This document shows, one piece after another, positions 51,241-60,012 of a stretch of 64,000 bases of DNA (the first letter of the stretch is position 1; every line of letters starts with the position of its first letter). The notes beneath the pieces are model-generated. The model was not told the DNA's origin. It did no database searches and was given only the letters and a program-made list of their open reading frames with translations. A program made the position numbers and the translations under genes. The stretch is from Paenibacillus sp. JZ16 (GTDB lineage: Bacteria; Bacillota; Bacilli; Paenibacillales; Paenibacillaceae), in assembly GCF_015326965.1 (NCBI RefSeq), contig NZ_CP017659.1, forward strand, positions 2,852,001 through 2,916,000, written 5' to 3'.

Positions 51241-53208
51241 CTATTTACGCTCAAGCGGCTTCTTCCACAGACCAAGCAGCAGGCCTGATAGCACCGCGCC
51301 AATCAGGACGGCCAGCAAGAACAGAAGCGCATGGTTGGCCAGAGCGGCAACAAAAACCCCCCCGTGAGGAGCAGGGACGTTGATGCTCCACAGCTGCGTC
51401 AACCCGCCGGCAACCGCCGAGCCGAGGATGCAAGATGTCAGCACGCGCAGCGGATCGGCAGCGGCGAACGGGATCGCGCCCTCCGTAATGAAGGAAAGTC
51501 CCATCACATAGTTGGTCACACCGGACTTTCGTTCCTGCTCCGTAAACTTATGCTTGAAAAACGTCGTCGCCAGCGCAATAGCAAGCGGAGGAACCATACC
51601 GCCGGCCATAACCGCAGCCATCATGGCTCCGTTCGTATTGCCGCTGGATGTAAAGACGCCGATCGCAAATGCATATGCCGCTTTATTGAAGGGTCCACCC
51701 ATGTCAATCGACATCATTCCGCCCAGAATAAGACCAAGAATCACCGCGTTTCCAGTACCCAGATTGTTCAGAATATCAATCAGGCCGAGATTGATCCAGC
51801 TGAAGAACGGATCAAACAGGTAGAACATGATCGTTCCGGTTACAAGGAGGCCGACAACCGGGTACAACAGAATCGGCTTTAAGCCATCAAGCGCTTTGGG
51901 CAGACCAGCAAAGACTTTGCGCAGCAGAATCACCACATAACCCGCCAAGAAACCTGCCGCTAGCCCGCCAAGAAATCCCGAATTAGAATTCAGGGCCATT
52001 AGCCCTCCGACCATACCGGGCATCAACGCCGGACGATCACCTATGCTGAGCGCAATGAATCCCGCCAGAACCGGAATGAGGAAGTGGAAGGCGCCGTCTC
52101 CCCCGCCAATCGTCTGCAGCAGCTGGAAGAGGGGATGATTGTCTCCTGCAAGCTGCTCGATCAGGAAGGAGATAGCCAGAAGAATACCGCCTCCCACGAC
52201 GAATGGCAGCATATGCGAAATACCATTCATCAGGTCCTTATACACTTTCGTGCCTATGCTGCCCTTCTCCGCGTCCTTCGCCTGCGACTCACCTCCGCCT
52301 TCGCTCCGGTAGATGGGGGCATCACCGCTCATCGCTTTGCGAATCAGCTCCTCCGATTTGCGGATACCGTCGCTGACCGGTCGCTGGAGCACAGGCTTTC
52401 CGTTAAAGCGGGCCATTTCCACGTTTTTGTCGGCGGCAATGATGACGCCTGCCGCCCTGCGGATTTCCTCTTCCGTCAACACGTTCTGCGCACCCTCCGA
52501 GCCATTGGTCTCCACCCGGATCTCGACGCCCATTTCCTGAGCTTTCTTCTTCAGGGCATCTTCAGCCATAAACGTATGGGCAATACCGGTCGGACACGCC
52601 GTTACGGCAACAACAAAAGCATCCGAGGTTCCGTCAGCAACTTTCTTGGGGTCAGATTCGGAAGTGACATCGGATTCCGGAGCCTTCTCCGATTCCTTTT
52701 TTGCCGCTTCCCTTCTCTTGGCCGCTTCCTTCTCCGCCTTGGCAGCTTCTTCCACTGCCTGTTTCGAATCAAATAACGCCGTTACTTCCCCGGGCGTCTT
52801 CGTATTCATCAATTGTGCGATAAATTCGGTATCGATCAACAGCCGCGATAGTGCGGCAAGCGTACGGAGATGGGTATTTCCGGCTCCTTCCGGAGCTGCG
52901 ATCATAAAAAACACATACGCCGCCTCTCCGTCCAGCGCTTCGAAATCCACGCCCTGACTGCTCTTGGCAAACACGACGGTCGGTTCATTAACCGCTTTCG
53001 TCTTCGCGTGCGGCATCGCGATGCCGCCTCCGATTCCCGTACTGGATTCGGCTTCACGCTTCAGAATCATCTCTTTGAACAAGACCGGATCGTTGATCCG
53101 CCCGCTTGCAGCCAGGCTTGCGATCAGTTCATCAATGGCTGCCTCCTTCGTGACCGCCTTCAGGTCCATGATCATCGTTTCTTGTATCATTAAATCCGTA
53201 ATTTTCAT
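51241..53208 (-). CDS. fruA: Fructose PTS enzyme IIABC
   Basis: A 655-residue phosphotransferase permease that imports fructose as fructose 1-phosphate. EIIA spans 1-150 with the phosphorylated His67 (GGIAMPHAKT). A Lys/Glu/Ala-rich linker (155-190) follows. EIIB spans about 197-295 with the phosphocysteine Cys205 (VTACPTGIAHTFMAEDALK). EIIC spans about 310-655 with the fructose-family GISHMLPFVVGGGILLA, NSGFLGGLAAGFLAGY, MSIDMGGPFNKAAYAF and GAIPFAAADPLRVL. Domain order A-B-C is typical of Bacillota FruA. It follows fruK by 90 bases and ends the operon. Confidence 0.95.
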   Translation of the reverse strand: MKITDLMIQETMIMDLKAVTKEAAIDELIASLAASGRINDPVLFKEMILKREAESSTGIGGGIAMPHAKTKAVNEPTVVFAKSSQGVDFEALDGEAAYVFFMIAAPEGAGNTHLRTLAALSRLLIDTEFIAQLMNTKTPGEVTALFDSKQAVEEAAKAEKEAAKRREAAKKESEKAPESDVTSESDPKKVADGTSDAFVVAVTACPTGIAHTFMAEDALKKKAQEMGVEIRVETNGSEGAQNVLTEEEIRRAAGVIIAADKNVEMARFNGKPVLQRPVSDGIRKSEELIRKAMSGDAPIYRSEGGGESQAKDAEKGSIGTKVYKDLMNGISHMLPFVVGGGILLAISFLIEQLAGDNHPLFQLLQTIGGGDGAFHFLIPVLAGFIALSIGDRPALMPGMVGGLMALNSNSGFLGGLAAGFLAGYVVILLRKVFAGLPKALDGLKPILLYPVVGLLVTGTIMFYLFDPFFSWINLGLIDILNNLGTGNAVILGLILGGMMSIDMGGPFNKAAYAFAIGVFTSSGNTNGAMMAAVMAGGMVPPLAIALATTFFKHKFTEQERKSGVTNYVMGLSFITEGAIPFAAADPLRVLTSCILGSAVAGGLTQLWSINVPAPHGGVFVAALANHALLFLLAVLIGAVLSGLLLGLWKKPLERK

Positions 53209-53298
53209 GCTGGTTCACACTCCCTTGATATCCTCGTGATGACTGCCACGCCATAGCCGGCCGGCCGCATCATAACCGCGTAATCGATGTAAAGCGGC

Positions 53299-54213
53299 TT
53301 ACCACTCCGTGATCCTAACCTGCGGAAGAAGTCGATCAATCGTTTCCCGCACAGCCAAATCGTCCGAGAACGCCGTCGCGCTACCCGAGGCGACCCCTGT
53401 CCGGAATGCCTCGATCGGATCCTTGCCCATCGCTAGCGTACCGACGAATCCGGCAATCATCGAATCACCGGCCCCGACGGAATTACGGACTGTACCTGAC
53501 GGTACGCTCGCGTGATATACCCGATCGGCCGTGATGAACAGTGCCCCTTCGCCGGCCATGGAGATAAGAACATGCTGCGCTCCTTCCTCTAGCAGCTTTC
53601 GGCCGTACTCTACAAGCTTCTCGCTTGAATCGATAACAACGCCGAATAATTCGGCCAGTTCGTGATGATTCGGCTTTACGAGGAGCGGCTTCCAGGCCAA
53701 TGCCTTCATCAGCGCCTCTCCAGTGGTGTCCATCACGAATTCGGCACCGCACTTCCGGCACGTTTCGATAAGAAGGCCATAAAAATCAGGTCCCAGCGAA
53801 GGCGGAACGCTGCCGGACAGCACAACGATGTCCCCTGCTTGAAGCTGTGACAACTTATGAAGCAGTTCTTTCGTTTCTTCCTCGCGGATGATAGGACCCA
53901 GGCCGTTAATCTCGGTCTCGTCGCCATGCTTAAGTTTGACGTTGATGCGGGTATCGTCCGCGATATTCACGAAATGGGTGCGGATTCCTTCCTTGCCCAG
54001 CATCTCGTCTATATAACGACCGGTGAATCCGCCCAGGAAACCAATGGCCGTATTATCAGCTCCAAGCTGGTTCAACACCCGCGATACATTAATTCCTTTG
54101 CCGCCCGGAAATTTCAAGTCCCGTGTCATTCTGTTCAAACCGCCGAGCTCGATATGTTCAACTTCCACGATGAAATCGATGGAAGGATTCAGTGTTACCG
54201 TATATATCATCAT
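53299..54213 (-). CDS. fruK: 1-Phosphofructokinase
   Basis: A 304-residue PfkB-family kinase converting fructose 1-phosphate to fructose 1,6-bisphosphate. MIYTVTLNPSIDFIVEVE at the start, the FruK signature KFPGGKGINVSRVL near 35, VLSGSVPPSLGPDFYG near 130, KPNHHELAELFG and the catalytic NSVGAGDSMIAGFVG near 245 are all present. It overlaps the stop of fruR by four bases (ATGA), so regulator and kinase are translationally coupled. GAGGG precedes the ATG at 54213. Confidence 0.95.
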   Translation of the reverse strand: MMIYTVTLNPSIDFIVEVEHIELGGLNRMTRDLKFPGGKGINVSRVLNQLGADNTAIGFLGGFTGRYIDEMLGKEGIRTHFVNIADDTRINVKLKHGDETEINGLGPIIREEETKELLHKLSQLQAGDIVVLSGSVPPSLGPDFYGLLIETCRKCGAEFVMDTTGEALMKALAWKPLLVKPNHHELAELFGVVIDSSEKLVEYGRKLLEEGAQHVLISMAGEGALFITADRVYHASVPSGTVRNSVGAGDSMIAGFVGTLAMGKDPIEAFRTGVASGSATAFSDDLAVRETIDRLLPQVRITEW

Positions 54214-54959
54214 GATCCCTCAATTATTTTGGTTTTCTGTGAAATAGCCTTCTTCCAGGATTCCGATAAGGACTCCGTAATCAGCGTCGCTTCGTTCAGA
54301 TCCAGTAATTTGGCAAAGGAAACCTCTCCTATTTTGCTTGAATCCGCAAGGACATAACTGGAGGCGGACAGCTGGTGGGCTCGCCGCTTGATCAAGGCTT
54401 CTTCCGGATCGGGCGTGGTGTAGCCCATCTCTACATCCACACCGTTCGTGCCGAGAAAGCAGCGGTCAAAGCGGAAGTTGTCCATATTTTGAAGCGCTAT
54501 GCTTCCGATGACGGCTTTGGTATGAATTTTCATCATGCCGCCCAGTAGATAACTTTTGATTCGTTTGCTTACCAGCGCTTCGATATGGGATAAACCGTTC
54601 GTTACCACCGTAACGTCCTTCGCGTCGATGAACGGTATCATCGCCAGCGTGGTCGTTCCCGCATCGAGGTAGATGCTTTCTCCATTCTCCACCTGTGCTG
54701 CCGCTAACCGGGCAACGGTATTTTTCTGTTGAATGTTTTTGAACGTTTTTTCCTCAATTCCAGGTTCCTGTATCTTTGGGCTCGGCAACGCGGCTCCGCC
54801 ATGAATGCGCTTTAATAATTGACGTTCTTCAAGGTCGATCAAATCACGCCGTACCGTTGATTCCGAAGCTTCAAGGAGTTCAACCAATTCCTGCAGCTTC
54901 ACGACGCCACGTTCTTGCAAGCGCTCTAATATGATTCGGTATCTTTCTTCCGTCAGCAT
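54210..54959 (-). CDS. fruR: DeoR-family fructose operon regulator
   Basis: A 249-residue DeoR repressor. The N-terminal winged helix reads ERYRIILERLQERGVVKLQEL and ASESTVRRDLIDLEERQLL; the sugar-phosphate sensor domain contains ESIYLDAGTTTLAMIPF, VVTNGLSHIEAL and FLGTNGVDVEMGYTTPDPEE. It probably responds to fructose 1-phosphate and controls its own operon through the repeats at 55015-55044. First gene of fruR-fruK-fruA. The ATG at 54959 begins the conserved MLTEERY. Confidence 0.94.
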   Translation of the reverse strand: MLTEERYRIILERLQERGVVKLQELVELLEASESTVRRDLIDLEERQLLKRIHGGAALPSPKIQEPGIEEKTFKNIQQKNTVARLAAAQVENGESIYLDAGTTTLAMIPFIDAKDVTVVTNGLSHIEALVSKRIKSYLLGGMMKIHTKAVIGSIALQNMDNFRFDRCFLGTNGVDVEMGYTTPDPEEALIKRRAHQLSASSYVLADSSKIGEVSFAKLLDLNEATLITESLSESWKKAISQKTKIIEGS

Positions 54960-54983
54960 AATGTGAATCCCCCCTCAAAGCAT

Positions 54984-55044
54984 ATAGTAACATAAACATA
55001 CCAAAAAACAATCTAAAACTTTCAAAAACATTCATAATCATTCA
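54984..55044 (-). promoter_or_regulatory. fru operon promoter and triple operator repeat
   Basis: On the minus strand TTGTTT (55006-55011) and TACTAT (54984-54989) are 16 bases apart. Immediately upstream are three head-to-tail 10-bp repeats, TGAATGATTA, TGAATGTTTT and TGAAAGTTTT (55015-55044), one per helical turn: a likely FruR site. Confidence 0.62.
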
Positions 55045-55229
55045 GGGAGACAATGAATCATTTACCATATCCCATGATATCCATTTTCGCGTTTCTTCCT
55101 TATTCCTGACAGTTTACCCATTATCAAGACAACTAGTGTCGAAACATCACATAAACGTTTGTAACCTGCCGCCTCTACACTATATACTGGTAAATAGGAA
55201 ACTCTCACAGTATAGAAGAGGTGACATGA

Positions 55230-56144
55230 ATGGACCAATTGAAAGAAGCCTATGAGCGAATGGGTCTGCCGGAGGATGCAACCAAGGAACAGCTAGACGA
55301 CCGGTATACGCTGCTCATGCGCCAAACCCGCTCACATCAAAGGCGGGAGCCGGACCGGGCGGAGGAGATCGAAGCCGAGTTTGCCGACATCACCAAAGCC
55401 TATAAATTCATCCTTGAAGAAGAGAACCGTAAAGCTTTGGAAGAGATGAATCAGAAACGGTACGGCAAATATAAAAGGTTTGCCGGGACAGCGGAGAAAA
55501 CCGATCATTTCTTCCGTTATTATAAATTTCATGTGCTCGGCGGTATTGCTCTAGTCGGCGTCCTCATTTATATCGTGATTAGTATTTTCAACCATCAGGC
55601 CGAAAAAGAACGGTTGGCCAATCTGCCCCCGGTTGATCTGGAAGTCATGTTCCTCGGATCTTATATGAATCAGGATGGTGGACAGGACCTCAAACCAATC
55701 GAGGATGCGATTCTGGCGCAATTCCCCGATTGGAAACGCGTAACCGTTAACATTAACTATGTACCGCCTCTGGATTCCAACAATCCGCAGGATGCAGCCA
55801 TGCTGCAAAAGGCACTGCTTGTACTGTCCACCGAGCGCCCGGACCTGTACATTATGGATCAGACCGCCTTTGATTGGGTTGGCAATCAAGGGATGGTGCG
55901 CCCCCTCGAAGCCGAGGTTGAAGGCGAGCTGAAGGAACTGCTCACGCCGGAGATGCTGGTAAAGGGGAAAAATGAGGAAGACGGTTCGGAGCATGTGTAT
56001 GCCGTGGATATTATGGGCAGCCCGCTAGGCGAACAACTGCCTGTCCTTAAGAAAGAAATGTTTGCGGGCATTCGTGAAGGCACGGAACGTGACGCAAATG
56101 CACTGCGCTTTATTAAGCAATATTTGGAGACCTCCAAGCAATAA
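55230..56144 (+). CDS. Membrane protein with an N-terminal degenerate J-domain
   Basis: A 304-residue protein. Residues 1-65 look like a DnaJ domain (EAYERMGLPEDATKEQLDDRY, then FADITKAYKFILEEE), but the invariant His-Pro-Asp loop between helices II and III is absent (LLMRQTRSHQRREPDRAEE), so it should not stimulate DnaK. A single membrane segment (VLGGIALVGVLIYIVISIF) lies near 105. The outer 180 residues (PPVDLEVMFLGSYMNQDGG, DLYIMDQTAFDWVGNQGMV, PLEAEVEGELKELL) resemble the ligand-binding lobes of solute-binding proteins. Function unknown. GAGGTGACATGA precedes the ATG. Confidence 0.78.
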   Translation: MDQLKEAYERMGLPEDATKEQLDDRYTLLMRQTRSHQRREPDRAEEIEAEFADITKAYKFILEEENRKALEEMNQKRYGKYKRFAGTAEKTDHFFRYYKFHVLGGIALVGVLIYIVISIFNHQAEKERLANLPPVDLEVMFLGSYMNQDGGQDLKPIEDAILAQFPDWKRVTVNINYVPPLDSNNPQDAAMLQKALLVLSTERPDLYIMDQTAFDWVGNQGMVRPLEAEVEGELKELLTPEMLVKGKNEEDGSEHVYAVDIMGSPLGEQLPVLKKEMFAGIREGTERDANALRFIKQYLETSKQ

Positions 56145-56171
56145 TGAATGCATCCATCCGATATGAATAAC

Positions 56172-56222
56172 AAAACAGCCTCGCTGCTCAGCCTTATGGC
56201 CAAACAGCAGAGGCTGTTTTTG
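56172..56222. terminator. Bidirectional terminator after the J-domain-like gene
   Basis: AAAACAGCCTC pairs with GAGGCTGTTTT around a structured 27-base loop; A-run on the left, T-run on the right. Confidence 0.82.
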
Positions 56223-56228
56223 CGAGTA

Positions 56229-57119
56229 TTATTGATTCATAATCGAGCTCAAGGATGTAAAAGCATGCGTAGCAAATCCTTCGGAAGGTTCGCGGTGAGG
56301 GTTATTGACGCGGAAGATATAACCCTGTCCGTCAATCTCATCCACAATGTACATCTTGGTCAGGCTCTCACCTTCGCCTATCATATACACGGATGCACCC
56401 TCCATGACCTTATGCTTCTCATTGTCGCCAGCTTCACGAACCTTACCGGCATCGGCAAGCTCCTTCTTCGCTTCCAGCCTGAGTTCATCCTCGTTATAAT
56501 CCGAAGGCAGCTTCGTAATCTCAACATAATAATCTTGATCCACATTCATGGTCAGCTTATTGGTCTTTGCATCAAAGGAAAAGATATCAAAAATATACAG
56601 CGCGTAGCCGTCGCCCTCTGCCAGTTTAGCTGTTTTGGTCTCTTTCATGCCCTCCAGCTCAAGCTCAAACTCTTTGGTTGCAGGCAGCTGCGCGGTCTCC
56701 GAACCCTTGCCCCCGCCTTCCTCTTCCACCGTCAGCTTGGTGAGAATCAGCTGTTTCAATTCTTCTTCACCCTCAATGGGCTGCTCCCAATACTCATACG
56801 AGACGGATTCATCTCCCTGTAGTTTGGATATGACTTGGTCCATACCTTCGTCCAGCCGGAACGCGGTAGGACCGTCTGCTGTTTCAATTTCAATGGAATT
56901 GTTATCGATTTGACCTACATAGGTACCGGTACCCTGCTTGATCTCGATCTTCGGCTCTTCGACGGGTTCAGCCGGTTCCTTGACATCATCCACTATGGGA
57001 TTCGGATTAGCCGGCGGCTGAGAAGTTGGGTTTTCACCTCCACATGCCGTTATTGCCATCAGCAGCATTGCAGCGGTCGTTAATGCGATCATTTTGCTCA
57101 AATGCTTACGCTTAGCCAT
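56229..57119 (-). CDS. Lipoprotein of unknown function
   Basis: A 296-residue lipoprotein: signal segment MIALTTAAMLLMAITACGG with lipobox Cys near residue 26, then a Pro/Glu-rich spacer (PPANPNPIVDDVKEPAEPVEE). Residues 60-130 form one beta-rich unit (GTGTYVGQIDNNSIEIETAD), and residues 150-290 a second with YALYIFDIFSFDAKTNKLTM and a hydrophilic helix. The TGTYVGQID...IE pattern recurs in Bacillota surface lipoproteins, but I recognise no family of known function. GGAGGTGG precedes the ATG at 57119. Confidence 0.75.
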   Translation of the reverse strand: MAKRKHLSKMIALTTAAMLLMAITACGGENPTSQPPANPNPIVDDVKEPAEPVEEPKIEIKQGTGTYVGQIDNNSIEIETADGPTAFRLDEGMDQVISKLQGDESVSYEYWEQPIEGEEELKQLILTKLTVEEEGGGKGSETAQLPATKEFELELEGMKETKTAKLAEGDGYALYIFDIFSFDAKTNKLTMNVDQDYYVEITKLPSDYNEDELRLEAKKELADAGKVREAGDNEKHKVMEGASVYMIGEGESLTKMYIVDEIDGQGYIFRVNNPHREPSEGFATHAFTSLSSIMNQ

Positions 57120-57291
57120 AAAACCACCTCCATTAGAATTAACGGGAAACTTATGGAATATGTTGCACAATTACAGCCTTTTTTGGAGTATGCTCAGCTC
57201 TCGACCCAAAACGACAAGAGCATTCCCTTTTCTCATCAAACAAGGTATTCTAGTAGTACAAGATTCAATTAGTTGATAAAGGGAGATGTTC

Positions 57292-58149
57292 ATGTCTGGT
57301 AAAATTAGAATTTTTGCTGACAGTACTTGCGACTTACCACCTTCATGGATAGAAGAATATAATATCGGCATCGTTCCGCTCTACGTCGTATTCGGAGAAC
57401 AATCCTTGCGCGACGGAGTCGACATCACGCCGGAACAGCTATACGCCAAAGTTGACCAGATCGGCAGCCTGCCCAAAACAGCGGCACCTTCTCCGTCCGA
57501 CTTTATTTCGGCCTTCACGCCATCCATTGAGCAAGGCGAGGATATCCTGTTCCTAAGCATTTCATCAGAGCTTTCTTCCACCTACCAAAATGCGTTGATC
57601 GCCGCAGGTGATCTGCCCGAGGGCCGGGTTACCGTGTTTGATTCACGCAATCTTTCCTCCGGTATCGGCCTGCTTGTTATGAAGGCTGTTCATGCAGCCA
57701 ATGAAGGTTCATCCATACCGCAAATTGTGGAGTTATTAAGCCGCACCGTAAATGAAGTGGAGTGCGAATTCGTTGTCGATACGCTGGATTACTTGTATAA
57801 AGGCGGACGCTGTTCGGGCATGCAAAACATCATCGGCAGCCTGCTGAAAATCCGTCCGGTTATCAAAGTCGTGGACGGCGGTATGATCCCCGCTTACAAG
57901 GTACGCGGCAAAAAAGAGAAAGCACTGGATCAGATGATCCAGAATGCGCTGGCTCAAGTGGATAAGATGGACAATGATCTGATCGTTGTTGTACATACCA
58001 TGGCCGAGGAGGAAGCCCGCTTCCTGCAAAAGCAACTGCAGGAGAAAACAGGCGCACGGCAGGTTAGCATTTCTACGGCTGGCTGCGTCATATGCAGCCA
58101 CTGCGGTCCTCAAACCGTTGGACTCATGTATACCAAGAAGCCTTCATAA
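57292..58149 (+). CDS. DegV family fatty-acid-binding protein
   Basis: A 285-residue DegV protein; members (FakB) hold a fatty acid for phosphorylation by the FakA kinase. Conserved blocks are IRIFADSTCDLPPSWIEEY, VPLYVVFGEQSLRDGVDIT, PKTAAPSPSDFISAF near 65, FLSISSELSSTYQNAL near 90, TLDYLYKGGRCSGMQNIIGSLLKIRPV near 165-190 and the C-terminal HCGPQTVGLMY. The ATG at 57292 lies six bases after GGGAG and is preferred to the ATG at 57286, which touches it. Confidence 0.92.
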   Translation: MSGKIRIFADSTCDLPPSWIEEYNIGIVPLYVVFGEQSLRDGVDITPEQLYAKVDQIGSLPKTAAPSPSDFISAFTPSIEQGEDILFLSISSELSSTYQNALIAAGDLPEGRVTVFDSRNLSSGIGLLVMKAVHAANEGSSIPQIVELLSRTVNEVECEFVVDTLDYLYKGGRCSGMQNIIGSLLKIRPVIKVVDGGMIPAYKVRGKKEKALDQMIQNALAQVDKMDNDLIVVVHTMAEEEARFLQKQLQEKTGARQVSISTAGCVICSHCGPQTVGLMYTKKPS

Positions 58150-58164
58150 TATCCTTCAATGGGA

Positions 58165-58211
58165 AAAGACAGTCCTGCTATGAAACCCTTTTGCTGCAGG
58201 ACTGTTTTTTC
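58165..58211 (+). terminator. Terminator of the DegV gene
   Basis: ACAGTCCTGC and GCAGGACTGT pair across a 17-base loop, followed by six T residues. Confidence 0.88.
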
Positions 58212-58391
58212 TTTATTCAGGCTTGCCTAACAGCCGCTTAGCACCTTATTAAACGGCCTGCCTATTGGCTAAACATGCCATCCTAGACTAAAGTCTAGGT
58301 GAAACATTCCCCGCAGGACCGAGGACATCCCCATTCATTGCATGGTATTCTTGGATTAATCAATCTACAAAAGGAAAGGAACGAAGTTTGT

Positions 58392-58895
58392 ATGACGAAA
58401 CGTACAATCTTGGCACCGCTGCTCATCCTGCTCGGCGCATACTTGCTCTTAAACCAAGGCGGAACAGTTGGCGCCGGTTCCATCTTCGCCACATTCTGGC
58501 CTACGATGTTCGTGATCCCGTTAGGTCTGTTTTTTCACTGGATGTACTTCTCGCTGGTTGGACGACAGGGTATCGGACTGTTGATACCGGGCGGCATTCT
58601 GCTCACAGCCGGTATTGTCAGCCAAATCGCTTCCTTGTTTGACTCGTGGGGTTCCATGTGGCCCGGCTTTATTCTGGCCGTTGCGGCAGGGCTGTTCGAG
58701 TTCTACTGGTTCGGATCGCGTAACAAGTGGCTGCTCATCCCGATTAACATTCTGACCGTATTGTCGCTGCTGTTCTTCGTGGTATTCTCAATCGGACCGG
58801 TACTGAATTATCTGTCCGTCGTGCAGCCTGTCATCGCTGTGCTGCTTGTGCTTGGCGGAGCTTGGCTGATGCTCGGACGGAAGAGACACGGTTAA
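58392..58895 (+). CDS. Small multi-pass membrane protein (DUF5668/LiaF-N-like)
   Basis: A 167-residue membrane protein with about five hydrophobic segments (ILAPLLILLGAYLLLNQGG, GIGLLIPGGILLTAGIVSQI, NILTVLSLLFFVVFSIGPVL, VIAVLLVLGGAWLML) and a basic end (GRKRHG). The repeated GxxLLxxG patterns resemble the LiaF N-terminal or DUF5668 class, for which no biochemical role is established. AAAGGAAAGG lies 12-20 bases before the ATG at 58392, a weak spacing; upstream in-frame codons have no better start. Confidence 0.7.
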   Translation: MTKRTILAPLLILLGAYLLLNQGGTVGAGSIFATFWPTMFVIPLGLFFHWMYFSLVGRQGIGLLIPGGILLTAGIVSQIASLFDSWGSMWPGFILAVAAGLFEFYWFGSRNKWLLIPINILTVLSLLFFVVFSIGPVLNYLSVVQPVIAVLLVLGGAWLMLGRKRHG

Positions 58896-58928
58896 GCATC
58901 CGGCAGCGCCAATCCGTTAACAACGCAT

Positions 58929-58970
58929 AAAGGCACTCCGAAGGTTAGCTAACCTTTGGAGTGCCTTTAT
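58929..58970. terminator. Bidirectional terminator between the membrane-protein gene and glpX
   Basis: AAAGGCACTCCGAAGGTT pairs with AACCTTTGGAGTGCCTTT (one wobble) with a tiny loop; T-rich on the right and A-rich on the left. Confidence 0.88.
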
Positions 58971-58993
58971 ATTATGGATACCCTGCTTATGCA

Positions 58994-59971
58994 TTAAGAA
59001 GATGCAGCGGCAGCTAAAGTCTCACTGCTTTGAAACAGATGATGAACGCTCCGGATATACCGGACGGTTCTAGTGCCGGAATACATCATGACGGAATGCG
59101 TTTCGGCCCGCTGACCCGGCATAAACTTCACGCCGCGCAGGAAATCGCCAGCCGTCACGCCCGTAGCCACGAATAATACGCCTTCGCCGCCTACCATATC
59201 CTCCATCGTCAGCAGCTGCTCGGGATGCTTCAACCCCATGTCCTGGCATCTGATGAAATCCTCCGGTGTCTCCGGTATGAGCCGTCCCTGGATTTCCCCG
59301 CCCAGGCATTTCAAAGCAGCGGCAGCGAGAACGCCTTCCGGAGCTCCTCCTGAGCCCACATAGAGATCGACCTCGCTGTCCGTGCAGGTCTCGATTGCTC
59401 CCATAACATCCCCATGGCTCAGCAGCTTGATTCTTACCCCGGACTCTCGCAAAGCCTTGATCATCGCGCTGTGTCGGTCGCGATCGAGAATGGATACCGT
59501 CATCTCCGACAGCGGCTTGGATAAGATCTCCGATGCTTTTCGAAGGGTGACCTCAATCGAATCATTCAAACTCAGCTTGCCCGCAAGCTCGGGTCCAACC
59601 GCGAGCTTATGCATATAGATATCGGGCGCATGCAGAAGGGTGCCTCGAGGAGCTGCGGCGATTACGGATAACGCGTTGTTCAGCCCGCTGGCCACCGTTT
59701 CCGTTCCTTCGAGCGGATCTACCGCCACGTCCATCTTCGGACCTTTGCGGTTCCCTACGCGCTCTCCAATATACAGCATGGGCGCTTCATCCATCTCGCC
59801 TTCCCCTATAACAACGACACCATCCATCGCTGCGGAATCAAAATGCTTGCGCATGGCAACCGTCGCGGCTTCATCAGCACTGTTCTTGTCCCCTCTTCCT
59901 GTCCACCGGGCGGATTGCAGCGCCGCTTCCTCCGTCACTCTTACAAGCTCCAATGCTAATGAACTCTCCAT
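58994..59971 (-). CDS. glpX: Class II fructose-1,6-bisphosphatase
   Basis: A 325-residue GlpX-type phosphatase of gluconeogenesis. Family motifs are ALQSARWTGRGDKNSADEAA near 17, VVIGEGEMDEAPMLYIGE near 53, the metal-site VAVDPLEGTETVA near 82, VSILDRDRHSAMI near 160 and DLYVGSGGAPEGVLAAAALK near 200. It lies 41 bases downstream of ppsR on the same strand, extending the ccpN-ppsR operon with a gluconeogenic enzyme. GGAGGG lies eight bases before the ATG at 59971. Confidence 0.95.
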   Translation of the reverse strand: MESSLALELVRVTEEAALQSARWTGRGDKNSADEAATVAMRKHFDSAAMDGVVVIGEGEMDEAPMLYIGERVGNRKGPKMDVAVDPLEGTETVASGLNNALSVIAAAPRGTLLHAPDIYMHKLAVGPELAGKLSLNDSIEVTLRKASEILSKPLSEMTVSILDRDRHSAMIKALRESGVRIKLLSHGDVMGAIETCTDSEVDLYVGSGGAPEGVLAAAALKCLGGEIQGRLIPETPEDFIRCQDMGLKHPEQLLTMEDMVGGEGVLFVATGVTAGDFLRGVKFMPGQRAETHSVMMYSGTRTVRYIRSVHHLFQSSETLAAAASS

Positions 59972-60012
59972 GAATGAATCCCTCCTTCAGCTTTTTTCCT
60001 TACCGATGCACC

